DNA of 64,000 nucleotides from Chamaelirium japonicum (GCA_947650365.1 OX393549.1:85684496-85748495); one strand, 5' to 3'; numbered from the stretch's first letter, positions 1-45,399 are shown. A program made the numbers and translations. The notes: generated by a model not told the origin, from the letters alone.

Positions 1-10
1 TTTTTTAAAT

Positions 11-222
11 TTTTTTCGTGGATCATCTATATATGGTTAGATGATCATCCTCACAAAAAATAATCAAATCTGAAGACCTCTAGGAGGGTCAAATATGCAT
101 TTCTTATTAACGAGTGAAATAGACGGTTCTAAACCATCTACATATTTGACCCCCCTAGATATTTGATGATTTTTTGTGAGAATGATCATCTAACCATAGG
201 TAGATGATCCACACCAAAAAAA
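11..222. mobile_element. MITE-like foldback element
   Basis: The left arm (about 12-97) and right arm (about 148-222) are imperfect reverse complements. They share GTGGATCATCTA, GGTTAGATGATCAT, CTCACAAAAAAT and GGGGTCAAATATG-type blocks in mirrored order, around a short unmatched centre. There is no coding capacity. Size and structure fit a non-autonomous DNA transposon; the superfamily is not determined and no clear target duplication was seen. Confidence 0.7.
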
Positions 223-269
223 CCTCTAGGTGGAAAATGAGCCACAAGCTAATTTTGGCGGAAATAGGC

Positions 270-543
270 TAGGGAAGGGTAAGTTTGTATGCCCATGCAT
301 TAAAGGCTTAAATGATGCTCAACTCGTAACCCTTGGATATAGATCTAAGGGATTAAATGGGCTTTTGACTTCCAAAAGAGACAAGGACTTGGACAATTAA
401 TGCTAGATGGGACACTAGAGTTGACAAGGTCACATGGGACACTAGAGTTCAAAAGCCCATTTGATACCCTTAGATCTGTATCCAAGGGTTATGAGTCGAG
501 CATACATTTAAGCCCTTAATGATGGGCATACAAACTTACCCTT

Positions 544-548
<5 letters not shown>
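270..548. mobile_element. MITE-like foldback element with ~95-bp terminal inverted repeats
   Basis: The ends begin TAGGGAAGGGTAAG and finish CTTACCCTTCCCTA. The inverted similarity continues for about 95 bp per side through TTTGTATGCCCAT, AACCCTTGGATA and AAATGGGCTTTTGA. The centre contains ATGGGACACTAGAGTT twice. It abuts an (AT)n tract on the right. It is non-coding and probably a non-autonomous DNA element. Confidence 0.75.

Positions 549-623
<75 letters not shown>
547..623. repeat. (AT)n microsatellite
   Basis: An uninterrupted TA dinucleotide run of about 77 bp lies between the MITE-like element and the GC-rich palindrome. Confidence 0.98.
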
Positions 624-626
<3 letters not shown>

Positions 627-634
627 TGCGGTGT

Positions 635-726
635 GTGCGGCGTTGCACCGCAGCCGTCTGATGCACCGCTGCGTGCATCGCACGCACCGCAGCGGCGCAT
701 CAGACGGCTGCGGTGCGGCGCCGCAC
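635..726. repeat. GC-rich long palindrome
   Basis: Arms at 635-676 and 680-726 are reverse complements apart from a 4-nt insertion and three substitutions, with almost no loop. It could fold into a ~40-bp GC-rich hairpin. It lies between TA-rich flanks (to 623 and from about 746), so it may be a foldback element inserted at TA. There is no coding meaning. Confidence 0.85.
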
Positions 727-827
727 GCCGCACCCTAGCATGCCTCTATATATATATTCCGAAATTTATAGGGTGACATTTTCGATCGCAGCTCACTTTC
801 TTCTATACCTCATAGTTTACTGTAACA

Positions 828-830
<3 letters not shown>

Positions 831-910
<80 letters not shown>
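831..910. repeat. (AT)n microsatellite at left edge of hAT element
   Basis: 80 bp of AT dinucleotides. A similar run at 5425-5480 flanks the other side of the hAT element, which suggests insertion into one ancestral AT tract. Confidence 0.97.
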
Positions 911-912
<2 letters not shown>

Positions 913-917
913 ATGCA

Positions 918-990
918 GTTAAAGTCGTTAGTCGGCCCTAGTCGGCCAAGGGCCGACTAGGACTAGTCGGGACTAGTTCGGGACTAGTCG
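918..990. repeat. hAT left subterminal motif cluster
   Basis: A dense run of TAGTCGG, CCGACTAG and GACTAGTCGGG units in both orientations. In hAT elements, subterminal repeats are the transposase binding sites; the role here is inferred from position and from the matching cluster at 5230-5424. Confidence 0.75.
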
Positions 991-1246
991 GCCAAAACTT
1001 ATTATGACCCCTCCCCCCCTCCCTAAACATATATGACACACATAAATGTCAATAAGTATAACTAACAAGTAACAACTAACACCTACCAACAATAACTAAC
1101 AAGTAACAAGAACACAAATATAAAGTCTTCAACTTCAACTAACAAAGAAATTAACATCAAGTAACATGATACAATCTCAGAAAAAGAACACAAATGTTCA
1201 CAGATATTGAGATACATCTACCACTAAAAATACAAATAGACTAGTA

Positions 1247-4209
1247 CTAGTCATCTCCAACATCGATATCAAAATCACCATCCGATTTATTTCCTTCACT
1301 ATGCTCTCCACCTTCCTCCTCCCTTCGAGTTTCAATGTCCTCCACCTCCACATGTTCTTCATCCACGTCTTCATCAAGAAATGAAAATGAAGGTTGAGTG
1401 TCTGATCGTTGCCTTAGACGACTTCTCGTACTTGGTCCGACGTCAGCAGCACCCATGGCATTCTCAACTTGTGCCCACGTAAGATCACCACCTTCGCGAA
1501 CAAATTCTTGAAGCTCACTCTCGGTTGGAATGATCCAATCATCATTCTCATCCACTTCCCTTAAACAAATGGGATCATCTTTTCCATTCTTGCTATGAAT
1601 CCTTTCCATGTATCGCCGCTCCAACTTTTTGTTGTATTGAATGAATACAAGATCATTCAATTTTGATTGCAAAAGACAATTCCTCTTCTTTGAATGCAAC
1701 TGAAATTTTAAGAAAATGATCATAAAATGAACAAATAGATAATTTACTCAATTTCAATAGTCAATAGAAAATAAAAAGAATCAAAAGACAATTACTTACA
1801 TTGTCAAAAGCACTCCAATTGCGCTCACATGGTGAGGCGCTACATGTTTGACTTAAAACCTTTATTGCAAACTTTTGTAGAATCGGTGTGTCGCTCCCAT
1901 ATGTCAGCCACCATTCAGCTACATACATTTGATAACTCAATAGTAACTAAGTGATAAATGATTGCAAAAAAACTAAGTGAAAATTGATAAATAATGAGAA
2001 CTAATAAAGTGAAAAAATATTTACTTAAGGAAACTTACTAGGCACCATTGTATCTCTTTTTCTAATAGCAGATGGTTTTCCAAAACTCCCTAATGCATCT
2101 CTATAGCTTCGCAAGTCATCAATGATCTGATCATTTTCTTTATCATCGGGTACAAATTTATCAATAGCTTTGAAAAGCCCCGATTTGATCTCTTTATTCC
2201 CCTCAATATTAGTTTTTTCCTGCTTGTAGTATATCCCGGGATTTAGGTAAAACCCAGCTGCATGCAAAGTATAAAGGAAGATTTAACTTTCATTAACTTT
2301 CATATAAAAAAAGATTCAAAAACTAAACAAAGCATGCTATTATTTAATACCTGCATGCAAAGGGTGATGGAGTTGATCATTCCATCTTTTATCTATGATG
2401 TCCCACACACGCGTGCACATCCGTTGATCGGTATCAAGGTTTTTTTGAATTTGTTCTTTCGCTCGGTCCATGGCTTCATAAATATAGCCCATACAAGGCT
2501 TTACTTCTGAATCCACCAATCTTATGACATCCACTAACGGAGCCAGAATACTACAAGCAAAGTGCACATTCTCCCAAAAATCACCTTTAGCAACAGTCTT
2601 CTCAACATTTTGACCCTCGACTTTCTTTGCAAAGTCACTCTTTGCCCATTGTTCCGAAACAAACAACATTTTCAAAGGTTGCTTGTTCTCATAAATGCTT
2701 TTCAATGTGTAATAGGATGTTGCAAACCTAGTTACACAAGATCTATGCAACTCTTTTCCACCCGTGAACTTACGCATCAAGTTGAGAACTCGTCCATGGT
2801 TATAGATATAAACTACAAGTGATCTAGCCTCAACTAAAACATGCTTGATCCTTATCAATTTATCACCAAGATCTTGCAACATCAAGTTCACGCAATGCGC
2901 TGCACAAGGAGTCCAAACCATCTTCGGATGCATATCCTCTAAAATCCTTCCCGCAGCTTTAAAGTTCGAACCATTATCAGTGATAAACTGTAGAAAAAAA
3001 AAGAAGAGCACTAATAAATTGATGATGGATGGAATATTACAACTTACAAGTAACTAATAAAGTTTACTTAAAATAATGAAATGTTACAACTTACAAGTAA
3101 CTAAAAAGATACCTGAATTATATGCTCTTCTCCGACGTCATTAATCACCTCATTGATCATTCCCATGATGAGGTTTGCATCCTTTATATGCTCCGAAGTA
3201 TCAATGGACTTCAAGAAAACTGTCCCTTTTGGACAATTCACTAGAAAATTGATGATACTACGACTTTTCCCATCTGTCCAAAAATCGGACATTATGGAAC
3301 ATCCATAGGTTGCCCAATGCGGCCTAAAGGAATTAACAAATTCCTTTGTTCCTTTCAACACCTCCATCAATAAAGTATGTCTCATATTATGGTACTTTGG
3401 CGCCGGCATACCTAAAGCAAAGTGTCAAAGACTAAGAATTAAGAATTAAACAATAAAGAATGAACAAATAATGAATTAAAGAATACAGATAAAATTTATA
3501 GAACTAAGTAAGTATGTAATAAGATACCTTGTCCATATTCTCCAATTGCATATATCATGGTTTGGAAGCTTGGTGCACGTACGGCATTAAATGGTAATCC
3601 AACTTCGTATGCCCATTCAGCTATCCTCATCCAAGCTTCTTGCTTCTTCTGCTTCTTGTAGGGATTCTGTAGGTCCAAAGAAACTTGCCTCATTTTATCA
3701 TAATCAGGCTTGAACATGGTGTCAAGCGGGCCTCTAACATCGCTACCAGCTTTTCTCTTCTTAGCACCAACTGCACCACTAGTTCCACAGTCACTACTAG
3801 GAAGGAGCCGCATAGTTGCACCACCTGCAGTTGCTTGGCTCCCACTCCCACCACTAAACAATTGTTCTTCATCCTCATCATCTTCATCACCCCGACCCTC
3901 AAGAAGGCTATTAAGTCGGGCCTTCTCTATCTTTCTCTTTCTTGATTGAAGCATTGACTCACTAATCTTTTTTTGTATCTCCATAGTCACCTTTGTGCAT
4001 CCCGCCACATTACCTTTTTTATGTATTAAATGTTCTTTAATCCGATGGATTCCTCCTGAACACCTCTTGTCGCATAACTTACACCAGACAAGGTTCAAAT
4101 TGTTGGGATCTCTACATTCTGCATATTCCCATGCTAGATCACTTGAGTTCCTCTTCATTATGTTTGTAATACTTGCAGGGGTATTGGTGGAAGCTCCGGA
4201 AGAAGACAT
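1247..4209 (-). CDS. hAT transposase (BED finger, DUF659-like core, C-terminal dimerisation domain)
   Basis: Six exons join in phase: 4209-3528, 3411-3113, 2987-2351, 2257-2039, 1918-1800, 1699-1247. The total is 2409 nt, 802 residues plus stop. All introns have GT-AG ends. Residues 20-80 hold a BED-type finger (WCKLCDKRC, then IHRIKEHLIH and C). An acidic DEDDEDEE stretch and basic KKRK clusters follow. Exon 2 carries SIMSDFWTDGKSRSIINF and exon 3 carries FITDNGSNF, which correspond to the first two catalytic Asp motifs. Exons 5-6 encode WWLTYGSDTPILQKFA and CERNWSAF, the hAT dimerisation region. The C-terminus is acidic. Such proteins cut and paste the element through its terminal repeats. 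The reading frame is fully open; activity is not proven. Confidence 0.88.
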
Positions 4210-4764
4210 TTTAACTTCAATTTAAAACCTAGAAAAGAAGAATGAAAAATATGAGATTAAATTAGTAAGTAGTAACACAACACTAAATCTAAGACTAAAA
4301 GATACAATGAAGCACGAGAAAAAATATTTATCATCTTTGCAAAGCAATGATAATGTTATAAACTTATAGCATAGATTGCTAACTCCATACTCCATAGCAA
4401 TGCTGCAATGTTAATCCAATATGAACATGCTCTGCCTTAATCTATGCAGGTGATCAGCCTTAACTGATGATGGTTTGAAGGATTCTATGCCAATAGAAAG
4501 AAACAAAGAAAGCACCTCGGCAAGCCCTTCAATCAAGCACAAATGCTCACCAGCTGGCAACTGGATCAGAGGATACCTTCCCTTTGGCTTGAAAAGCTGT
4601 TGCAGTTGCTAATCAGGAACATCGGCTGTTTTCAACACAAAAAAAAAAAGCTTACAGCTTGAAGATTTAGATACAAAAAGTTACAGCTTGAAGAGCACTC
4701 GAGAAACCTATGATTCTGTGATTCCTCTACTTCCTCTTCCCCTCTTCTTCTTTATCCCGGATGA

Positions 4765-5185
4765 GAGCAGCTGGGAGGGGGGAGAATCGGAGGAGAGCTG
4801 CGGCCCGCGGGGAGAGAGCAGCGGGGAGGGGGGAGAACAGGAGGAGAGCAGCAGCCCGCGGGGAGAGAGCAGCGGGGAGGGGGGAGAACAGGAGGAGAGC
4901 AGTGGGGAGGGTCGGAGGAGATCTGCGCCGAGGGGGAGGATCGGAGGAGAGCTGCGGCCCGCGGGGAGAGAGCAGCAGGGAGGGGGGAGAACAGGAGGAG
5001 AGCAGCGGCCCGCGGGGAGAGAGCAGCGGGGAGGGGGGAGAACAGGAGGAGAGCAGCGGGGAGGGTCAGACTCGGAGGAGATCTGCGCCGAGGGGGAGGA
5101 TCGGAGAAGAGCTGCGGCCGCAGGGAGAGAGCAGCGGGGAGGGGGGAGAACAGGAGGAGAGCAGCGGGGAGGGGGGAGATGAAGT
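4765..5185. repeat. G-rich minisatellite in hAT 5' region
   Basis: Imperfect tandem units of about 50 bp are built from GGAGAGCAGCGGGGAGGGG and GAACAGGAGGAGAGCAG, with CGGCCCGCGGGGAGAG spacers. The region is upstream of the transposase start. Its long open frames in several registers are a by-product of the repeat and not genes. Confidence 0.85.
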
Positions 5186-5229
5186 CCCCGGCTCTCGACT
5201 CCCGACCCCGATAAAATAGGGTTCCTTCG

Positions 5230-5422
5230 GTTCGGTCGGACAAATTTGCCCCTGGCCCGACTTAGTCCCGACTAGACCCAGTCGGTAGTCGGCGCTAGTC
5301 GGGACTAGTCGGCGCCTAGTCGGGCACCGATTAACTGTTGGGGGATAATGCCTAGTCGGGTCGGCCAAATGCCGACTGGGGACTAGTCGGCGACTAGTCG
5401 CCGACTAGTCCCGACTTTGATA

Positions 5423-5424
<2 letters not shown>
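5230..5424. repeat. hAT right subterminal motif cluster
   Basis: Multiple GACTAGTCGG and CCGACTAGTC units and variants fill the last ~190 bp of the element, mirroring 918-990. This is the promoter-proximal end for the minus-strand transposase. Confidence 0.75.

Positions 5425-5480
<56 letters not shown>
5425..5480. repeat. (AT)n microsatellite at right edge of hAT element
   Basis: An AT dinucleotide run of about 56 bp, the partner of the run at 831-910. Confidence 0.97.
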
Positions 5481-5483
<3 letters not shown>

Positions 5484-5980
5484 ACCCTATAAATTTCGGA
5501 ATTTGTTGAAATTTTGGTGGGTGTGTTGTTCCATATACAAGTTCACCACAAGCAATGTGGGACTAAATAAACTTAAAATTGGCATAATACATAAGTGCAG
5601 AAATTAAGCCTAAAAATGATAAGAATACATTTTAAACAACTAGAAGTTGCATAATAAATAGAAATGGGCCTTGTCTGAGATAGGCCATCATATCATAATG
5701 GAGCTTGGGCCACAGGATTTGTAGAGTCGACCTGCCTCAAAAAACATGCACGTCGGATCCTGCTCCGCATAATTGTTGGTCCCCACCAAGGATTAGAACT
5801 TGGATGTCGATACCGATATCGACCGGACTTCAACCGGTTTTGGAATTTTATTGTCCCATCTCAGATGGCTTTCCCCGCCTCAGGATTCTTGGCTATTGGA
5901 TCTAGGTCGTTACAATCCAACCCCCCCTTAAGGGCCACAATTCCTCGTATGGGATTAGACCCCCCATCGCGACGAGAACC

Positions 5981-5993
5981 AGATCTGATACCA
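5981..5993 (-). other. Primer-binding site, initiator tRNA-Met type
   Basis: The minus strand reads TGGTATCAGATCT three bases downstream of the LTR end. The first ten bases match the usual TGGTATCAGAGC site. Confidence 0.8.
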
Positions 5994-5996
5994 TTT

Positions 5997-6324
5997 TGTA
6001 ATATCTCGCCCTACATAGATATGAAATTGTCCGCTTTGCCCGTGCTTGTGCAAGAATTTCCTAGGTCATCCATCCTAGTACTACTCTTGCGGTTCTTGCC
6101 AAAGCACACTTAACTACAGAGTTCTTATGAGATCTGCAACGGCTCACGGTTTTAAATTGCGCAATCTGTTTGGGAGGAAAAATTATATTTATCGCCCATA
6201 ATCTCCTCTCCAGGCGATGTGGGACTAATTTGTGGTCTTGGACAGCTCACTTCATTTATCTTACATTTCCCTGCCTCAGGAGTCTTGACTATTGGCTCTT
6301 GGCTCTTGGATCTGGGTCGTCACA
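5997..6324 (-). repeat. Cassandra-like 5' LTR (328 bp)
   Basis: It is bounded by TGT and ACA in both orientations and lies directly beside the primer-binding site. It contains GTCCCACATCG and the 5S-derived domain. The length is in the range reported for Cassandra LTRs. Confidence 0.82.
6041..6137 (-). promoter_or_regulatory. 5S rRNA-derived pol III control region inside LTR
   Basis: On the minus strand the segment reads like plant 5S rRNA: AGAACTCTGTAGTTAAGTGT (box A region), then AGAGTAGTACTAGGATGG and ATGACC (intermediate element and box C). Substitutions and a short insertion (GAACCGCA) separate it from a true 5S gene. In Cassandra this domain is thought to drive RNA polymerase III transcription of the element. 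Confidence 0.85.
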
Positions 6325-6550
6325 CCCCAATTCTTATCTGTGAATTGATCCCCAATTTGATCCATACTCAGATCTGATCTGAATAGTCAAGATTTGAAAT
6401 TTCATCTATGAAACAATAATTTGGGAACCACTTATCTGCAATCAGGCGATCTTGGGCTCGTTTCAAAGCACTTGCCAAGCCCGATTATCCTACCATATCC
6501 CCAAAACCACCCAACCATCCAATAATAACCATTTTATCCCTCCACCTAGA

Positions 6551-6952
6551 GCGAGTTTCTTCTTCTTTTAGCGGGTTGCTCTTTCGTTCTACATCAAACA
6601 ATGTATGAAATTAAAGTCGCCCACATCTCAAGATTTTAGGCTCAAATCCAAAAAAATTAGGAAGATAAACCACCTCTGTAATTAAGGTATTGGTATCCCT
6701 AATATTAAGATATTAACCACCTGCAAGAAAGAAGGGCAATCAATCATATTTGCGAGTTTCTTCTTCTTTTAGCGGGTTGCTCTTTCGTTCTACATCAAAC
6801 AATGTATGAAATTAAAATCTCCCTCATCCCAAGATTTTAGGCTCAAATCCAAAAAAATTAGGAAGATAAACCACCTCCGTAATTAAGGTATTGGTATCCC
6901 TAATATTAAGATATTAACCACCTGCAAGAAAGAAGGGCAATCAATCATATTT
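6551..6952. repeat. Two-copy 201-bp tandem duplication
   Basis: Copy 1 is 6551-6751 and copy 2 is 6752-6952, both starting GCGAGTTTCTTCTTC. They differ at only a few sites (for example AAGTCGCCCACATC against AAATCTCCCTCATC). It is a recent direct duplication, non-coding. Confidence 0.95.
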
Positions 6953-8072
6953 TTAAGTTAATGAGATAGAGCCTTAAGTGCTGTTAAATCAAGATCAGAA
7001 GATAGTTTATCTTATAAAAAAAATGTCCAAAGCATTAAGCTTCCTAAATAGGTATTTTCTTATCCTATTTTAATGGAACTCAGCAAGAAAATAATAACCT
7101 CAAAAATCAGAAAAAAGCTTAAACACAGGTAATAACAAAAAAATAATCCATAAATCGGGGAAAAAACAATTAGTATCTAAGAAAAAACAATTAGTCCAAA
7201 AAACAAGAAATAGATGCAGATACAAAAAACGAAGAGAATTAGATGGGAATATAAAACCATTTTTATTCAATTTCCAGTTCTTATTTAAGTATTTGAGTCG
7301 TAATTAGTACCTAAGAGTCATTGGAGATTATAAATAGAAGAAGGTTGTAAAGTTGTAAATAGGCTTTTAATGAGTTTATAATTGATTTCCAGCACATCTT
7401 TTTTTCACCTAATTTCAGCTCTGATGCTGACATTGACTCTATTTCCCTTCTTCTCATTTTTGATTGGCTTCTATGCTGATCCATCCCACTTGGATCTAGT
7501 TCCGGTATTACCTTGTATACATATCATATTTTGTTGTTAAGCAGGTGCACCACCAGCTATGCTTTACAGTAAAATATTTACTGTTGTTGTTTTAGTGGTT
7601 GGTTCATCATCTTCGTGGAGAAGCCATCATGAGATCACCCTGAATTCAAGGGAGGATAATGGAGACTTACTGTAGTGGTGCCTTATGTATACTCTCATAC
7701 TTGTGTATATATGTGTTACCCATTAATAATATTTGCGTGGATTCAGCAACCTGAAACACAGAACCTCTGACTCTTTTGTGTCTTTCTTTTCTCCTCTTTT
7801 CTCTCTTCTTTTACTTCTACTATCCACTCTTGTCTTATCTTCTTACCTTACCATGAAAATTAACACAAACAAATCCTGGATTTAATCACTCTCAAAAAAA
7901 ATCCTGGATTTAATGATATCAAATCCATCTCCTTCAAACAATACGTGTATAGGATTCATCATAATTGATAATTCTGAAAAGAACCCACACTTGATTATAA
8001 TACAGTCAATGTAGATCATAAAATCACCTGTGAAGTAAGTAAACAAAAAGGTGATAGATAGTACATGTCTAC

Positions 8073-43484
<35,412 letters not shown>

Positions 43485-43788
43485 TGAACGAAACCCCCAC
43501 AGCGTCTTCACTCTGCAAGCAGACTGCAACATCGCCACCGCATAAGTGATACTAAAAAGAATCCAAAATGCAATGAAAAACCAGATAAAAAGGGACCGGA
43601 CCCAAAGACCCAATTGCAACAAGGAAGCATGGACTCTTCTTGATTGCCCGACCAATCAGTTCATCGAGAAAATTAGACAACGGAACAACTGGTGAGAGAG
43701 CCCATGGGATGTGTGAGAATCGAATGTTTCGACATTCTCTAGATGCCAAGCTTCTGTGGTACCAAGACGAGAAAGGGAGGTCGAGGAG

Positions 43789-43842
<54 letters not shown>

Positions 43843-44040
43843 GACGACGACGAGATCGGGAGACTTACGGCGTTGCGAACCCGCGATTCTTGCCGGTTTG
43901 GAGGGCTTGGGCTGAAGGCGGGTAAGCCCTAGAGAGCTGCTGCCGGGGTTTGAAAGTATGTGTGCGGCGGCTTAGGAGAACATGGAGGACGAGAAGACAA
44001 CGGCCGTCCAATAGAGAATCTCACTTCAAATCACAGCCGT
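43485..44040 (-). promoter_or_regulatory. QTRT1 5' UTR and upstream region
   Basis: GC-richer sequence upstream of the QTRT1 start, with a GA run at 43793-43840 (CT on the gene strand), common in plant 5' leaders. The frame of the start codon stays open to an ATG at 43655. A splice-acceptor-like TTGCAG sits at 43521-43526 and CTTGCAG at 43514-43520, so a 5' UTR intron is possible. I cannot place the transcription start. Confidence 0.5.
43793..43840. repeat. (GA)n microsatellite
   Basis: About 48 bp of GA dinucleotides upstream of QTRT1. Confidence 0.97.
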
Positions 44041-44379
44041 CCAATAATAATATAGGAAAAATTGTTCCTAGTTAGAACTGTTGAATGCTTAGCAAGCCAG
44101 AATCATAACTCAAAATTGGCTTGCACTAACGTGTACATAATGTGGATTATGCAATAAAACAGATCGACTACATGTCCAAATGTCAAAAGAATAAGGGCAT
44201 TAATATTTGCACCCCATTATCATGGTTTAAAATTATGTTTAAAAATTTTTAAAATATTTTTATTTTCTACACTCAAAAAGAAATATGGGGGACAAAAATA
44301 TTCCAAAAATTTTAAAATTTCTTGAAATTTTAAACCTTGGCTCAACTTTTTTTTATTTTTTGTAGAAACTATGGGGGTT

Positions 44380-45375
44380 CTATTCATGGCGCTCCAGCCC
44401 GAAAAACATGTACAATATTACAATTATTGAAATAGTCATTCTCTACAGAAGCCAGAGAGGAAATACAGGATGGAACAATCGGAGAAGAGAAAGGAGTCTA
44501 CTGCTACAGGGCTGATTTGGCAAGAGCATCAGTACAAGCATTAACATCCCTCTTCACCAGCACGTAGAAAAACCACTAGATAGAATCCTGCAGTTAGATA
44601 CAACATTCTGTATCCGCCATGGTGGGGACAGATCCTCATTTGACAAGATTTGAATCAGAGTTTGGTTATCACCCTCCACAACAACATGAGTGGCTCCCAC
44701 ATCTGTAAGCACTCGGAGCCCCTGAAGAGCATCCATAGCTTCGATTTCCTAGGGCCTTGCAGACCCCAAAAATGCTCCCTAAGAGAGGATGTGGGATCCC
44801 ATCTCATCTCTAATGATGACTACTTTGGTGGAAGAGAAGGAACATCCCAAAGCATGCACCATCAATAGTAACTTTGAGAAAATCCAGATCTGGGGGTAGC
44901 CAATGCGAGGGGTGAGTCTCAGGCCCTCTCCGATAGGCTGAAGAAAGATCGTTTATATAGGATGTTTGAGGCCATAAGCACGGATTCAGGTTTGGGATGC
45001 ACTCTATCAAACACCCATCTATTTTCTGGCCCTCTGTATACTCAATAGCATAATCGAACCATAGTTAAACCAAGAGTAATCGTCCAGACCCAGCCTTAGC
45101 AGATGCTCGATCCATTAACAAAAGGATAGTTGTTCACCTTCCGTATTAAAATGATAGTGAGAACCAAACCAAACCGCACAGGCGAATGGGCAGTAGAATA
45201 ACACATGTTCTATTGATTATTCTTTAATGCGGCAGAGAAAGCATTGACTATCAATATAGGGGAGGCAAGTAGTGATTACCTTAGAAGTAGGAACACATCC
45301 CCGAAATGCTCTCCAATCAAACATTAGCTTCTTTGGAAGACAATTTTTCACTTTCACAAAAATCTTTCCAGCAGA
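44380..45375 (-). mobile_element. LINE 3' fragment: zinc-binding plus RNase H-like domain
   Basis: Minus-strand translation gives, in order, DWRAFRGCVPTSKVITTCLP, CFLCRIKE, EHVLFYCPFACAVWFG (RVT zinc-binding), then PDLDFLKVTIDGACFG (start of the RNase H-like domain with its Asp), then EAMDALQGLRVLTDVGATHV and VVEGDNQTLIQIL. Several stops interrupt it. This domain order is that of plant L1 elements with a C-terminal RNase H. It is a 5'-truncated, dead copy. Confidence 0.82.
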
Positions 45376-45399
45376 AAGTACTTAAGGAGTTCAAAGAGG

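Larger units (their letters stand above)
911..5427 (-). mobile_element. hAT-superfamily DNA transposon, apparently autonomous
   Basis: The element lies between two (AT)n runs. Its ends read TATGCAGTTAAAGTCG on the left and, on the opposite strand at the right, TATGCTATCAAAGTCG, matching at 13 of 16 positions; the form resembles hAT termini. Both subterminal regions are packed with ACTAGTCGG-type motifs in both orientations. Inside is a six-exon transposase gene on the minus strand with no disabling mutation that I can see. The target duplication cannot be defined exactly because the flanks are alternating TA, although an 8-bp TATATATA copy on each side is compatible. It sits inside QTRT1, in the same orientation as the gene. 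Confidence 0.85.
5480..6324 (-). mobile_element. Cassandra-like TRIM retrotransposon
   Basis: Read on the minus strand: a 5' LTR (6324-5997) that starts TGTGACGACC and ends ATTACA, a primer-binding site complementary to initiator tRNA-Met (TGGTATCAGATCT at 5993-5981), a very short non-coding interior, a purine tract (about 5932-5916), then a 3' LTR start TGTAACGACC at 5914. The 5' LTR carries a 5S rRNA-derived segment, the signature of Cassandra elements. The 3' LTR matches the 5' LTR only over its first ~50 bp and around GTCCCACAT near 5560, and lacks the 5S segment, so the copy is chimeric or rearranged. Its far end at 5480 reads TGTCACCC. No protein is encoded. Confidence 0.82.
1..8072 (-). 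other. QTRT1 intron 10 (incomplete), transposon-filled
   Basis: This is the stretch after the last readable QTRT1 exon. It holds two MITE-like inverted repeats, (AT)n tracts, a GC palindrome, a complete hAT element, a Cassandra-like TRIM and a 201-bp tandem duplication, all listed separately. From 6960 to 8072 I see AT-rich sequence with no recognisable gene. That it is intron is inferred from the intact donor at 8072 and the missing C-terminal exons. Confidence 0.75.

Noticed and set aside
519..922. Open frames encoding long Tyr-Ile repeats
   Set aside because: They are translations of the (AT)n tracts and run open on both strands.
4688..5368. Long overlapping open frames on both strands rich in Gly/Glu or Pro/Leu
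   Set aside because: They arise from the ~50-bp G-rich minisatellite, are open in several registers at once, and lack any known domain.
6041..6137. A functional 5S rRNA gene
   Set aside because: The match has an insertion and many substitutions, lacks the conserved gene ends, and sits inside an LTR next to a primer-binding site.
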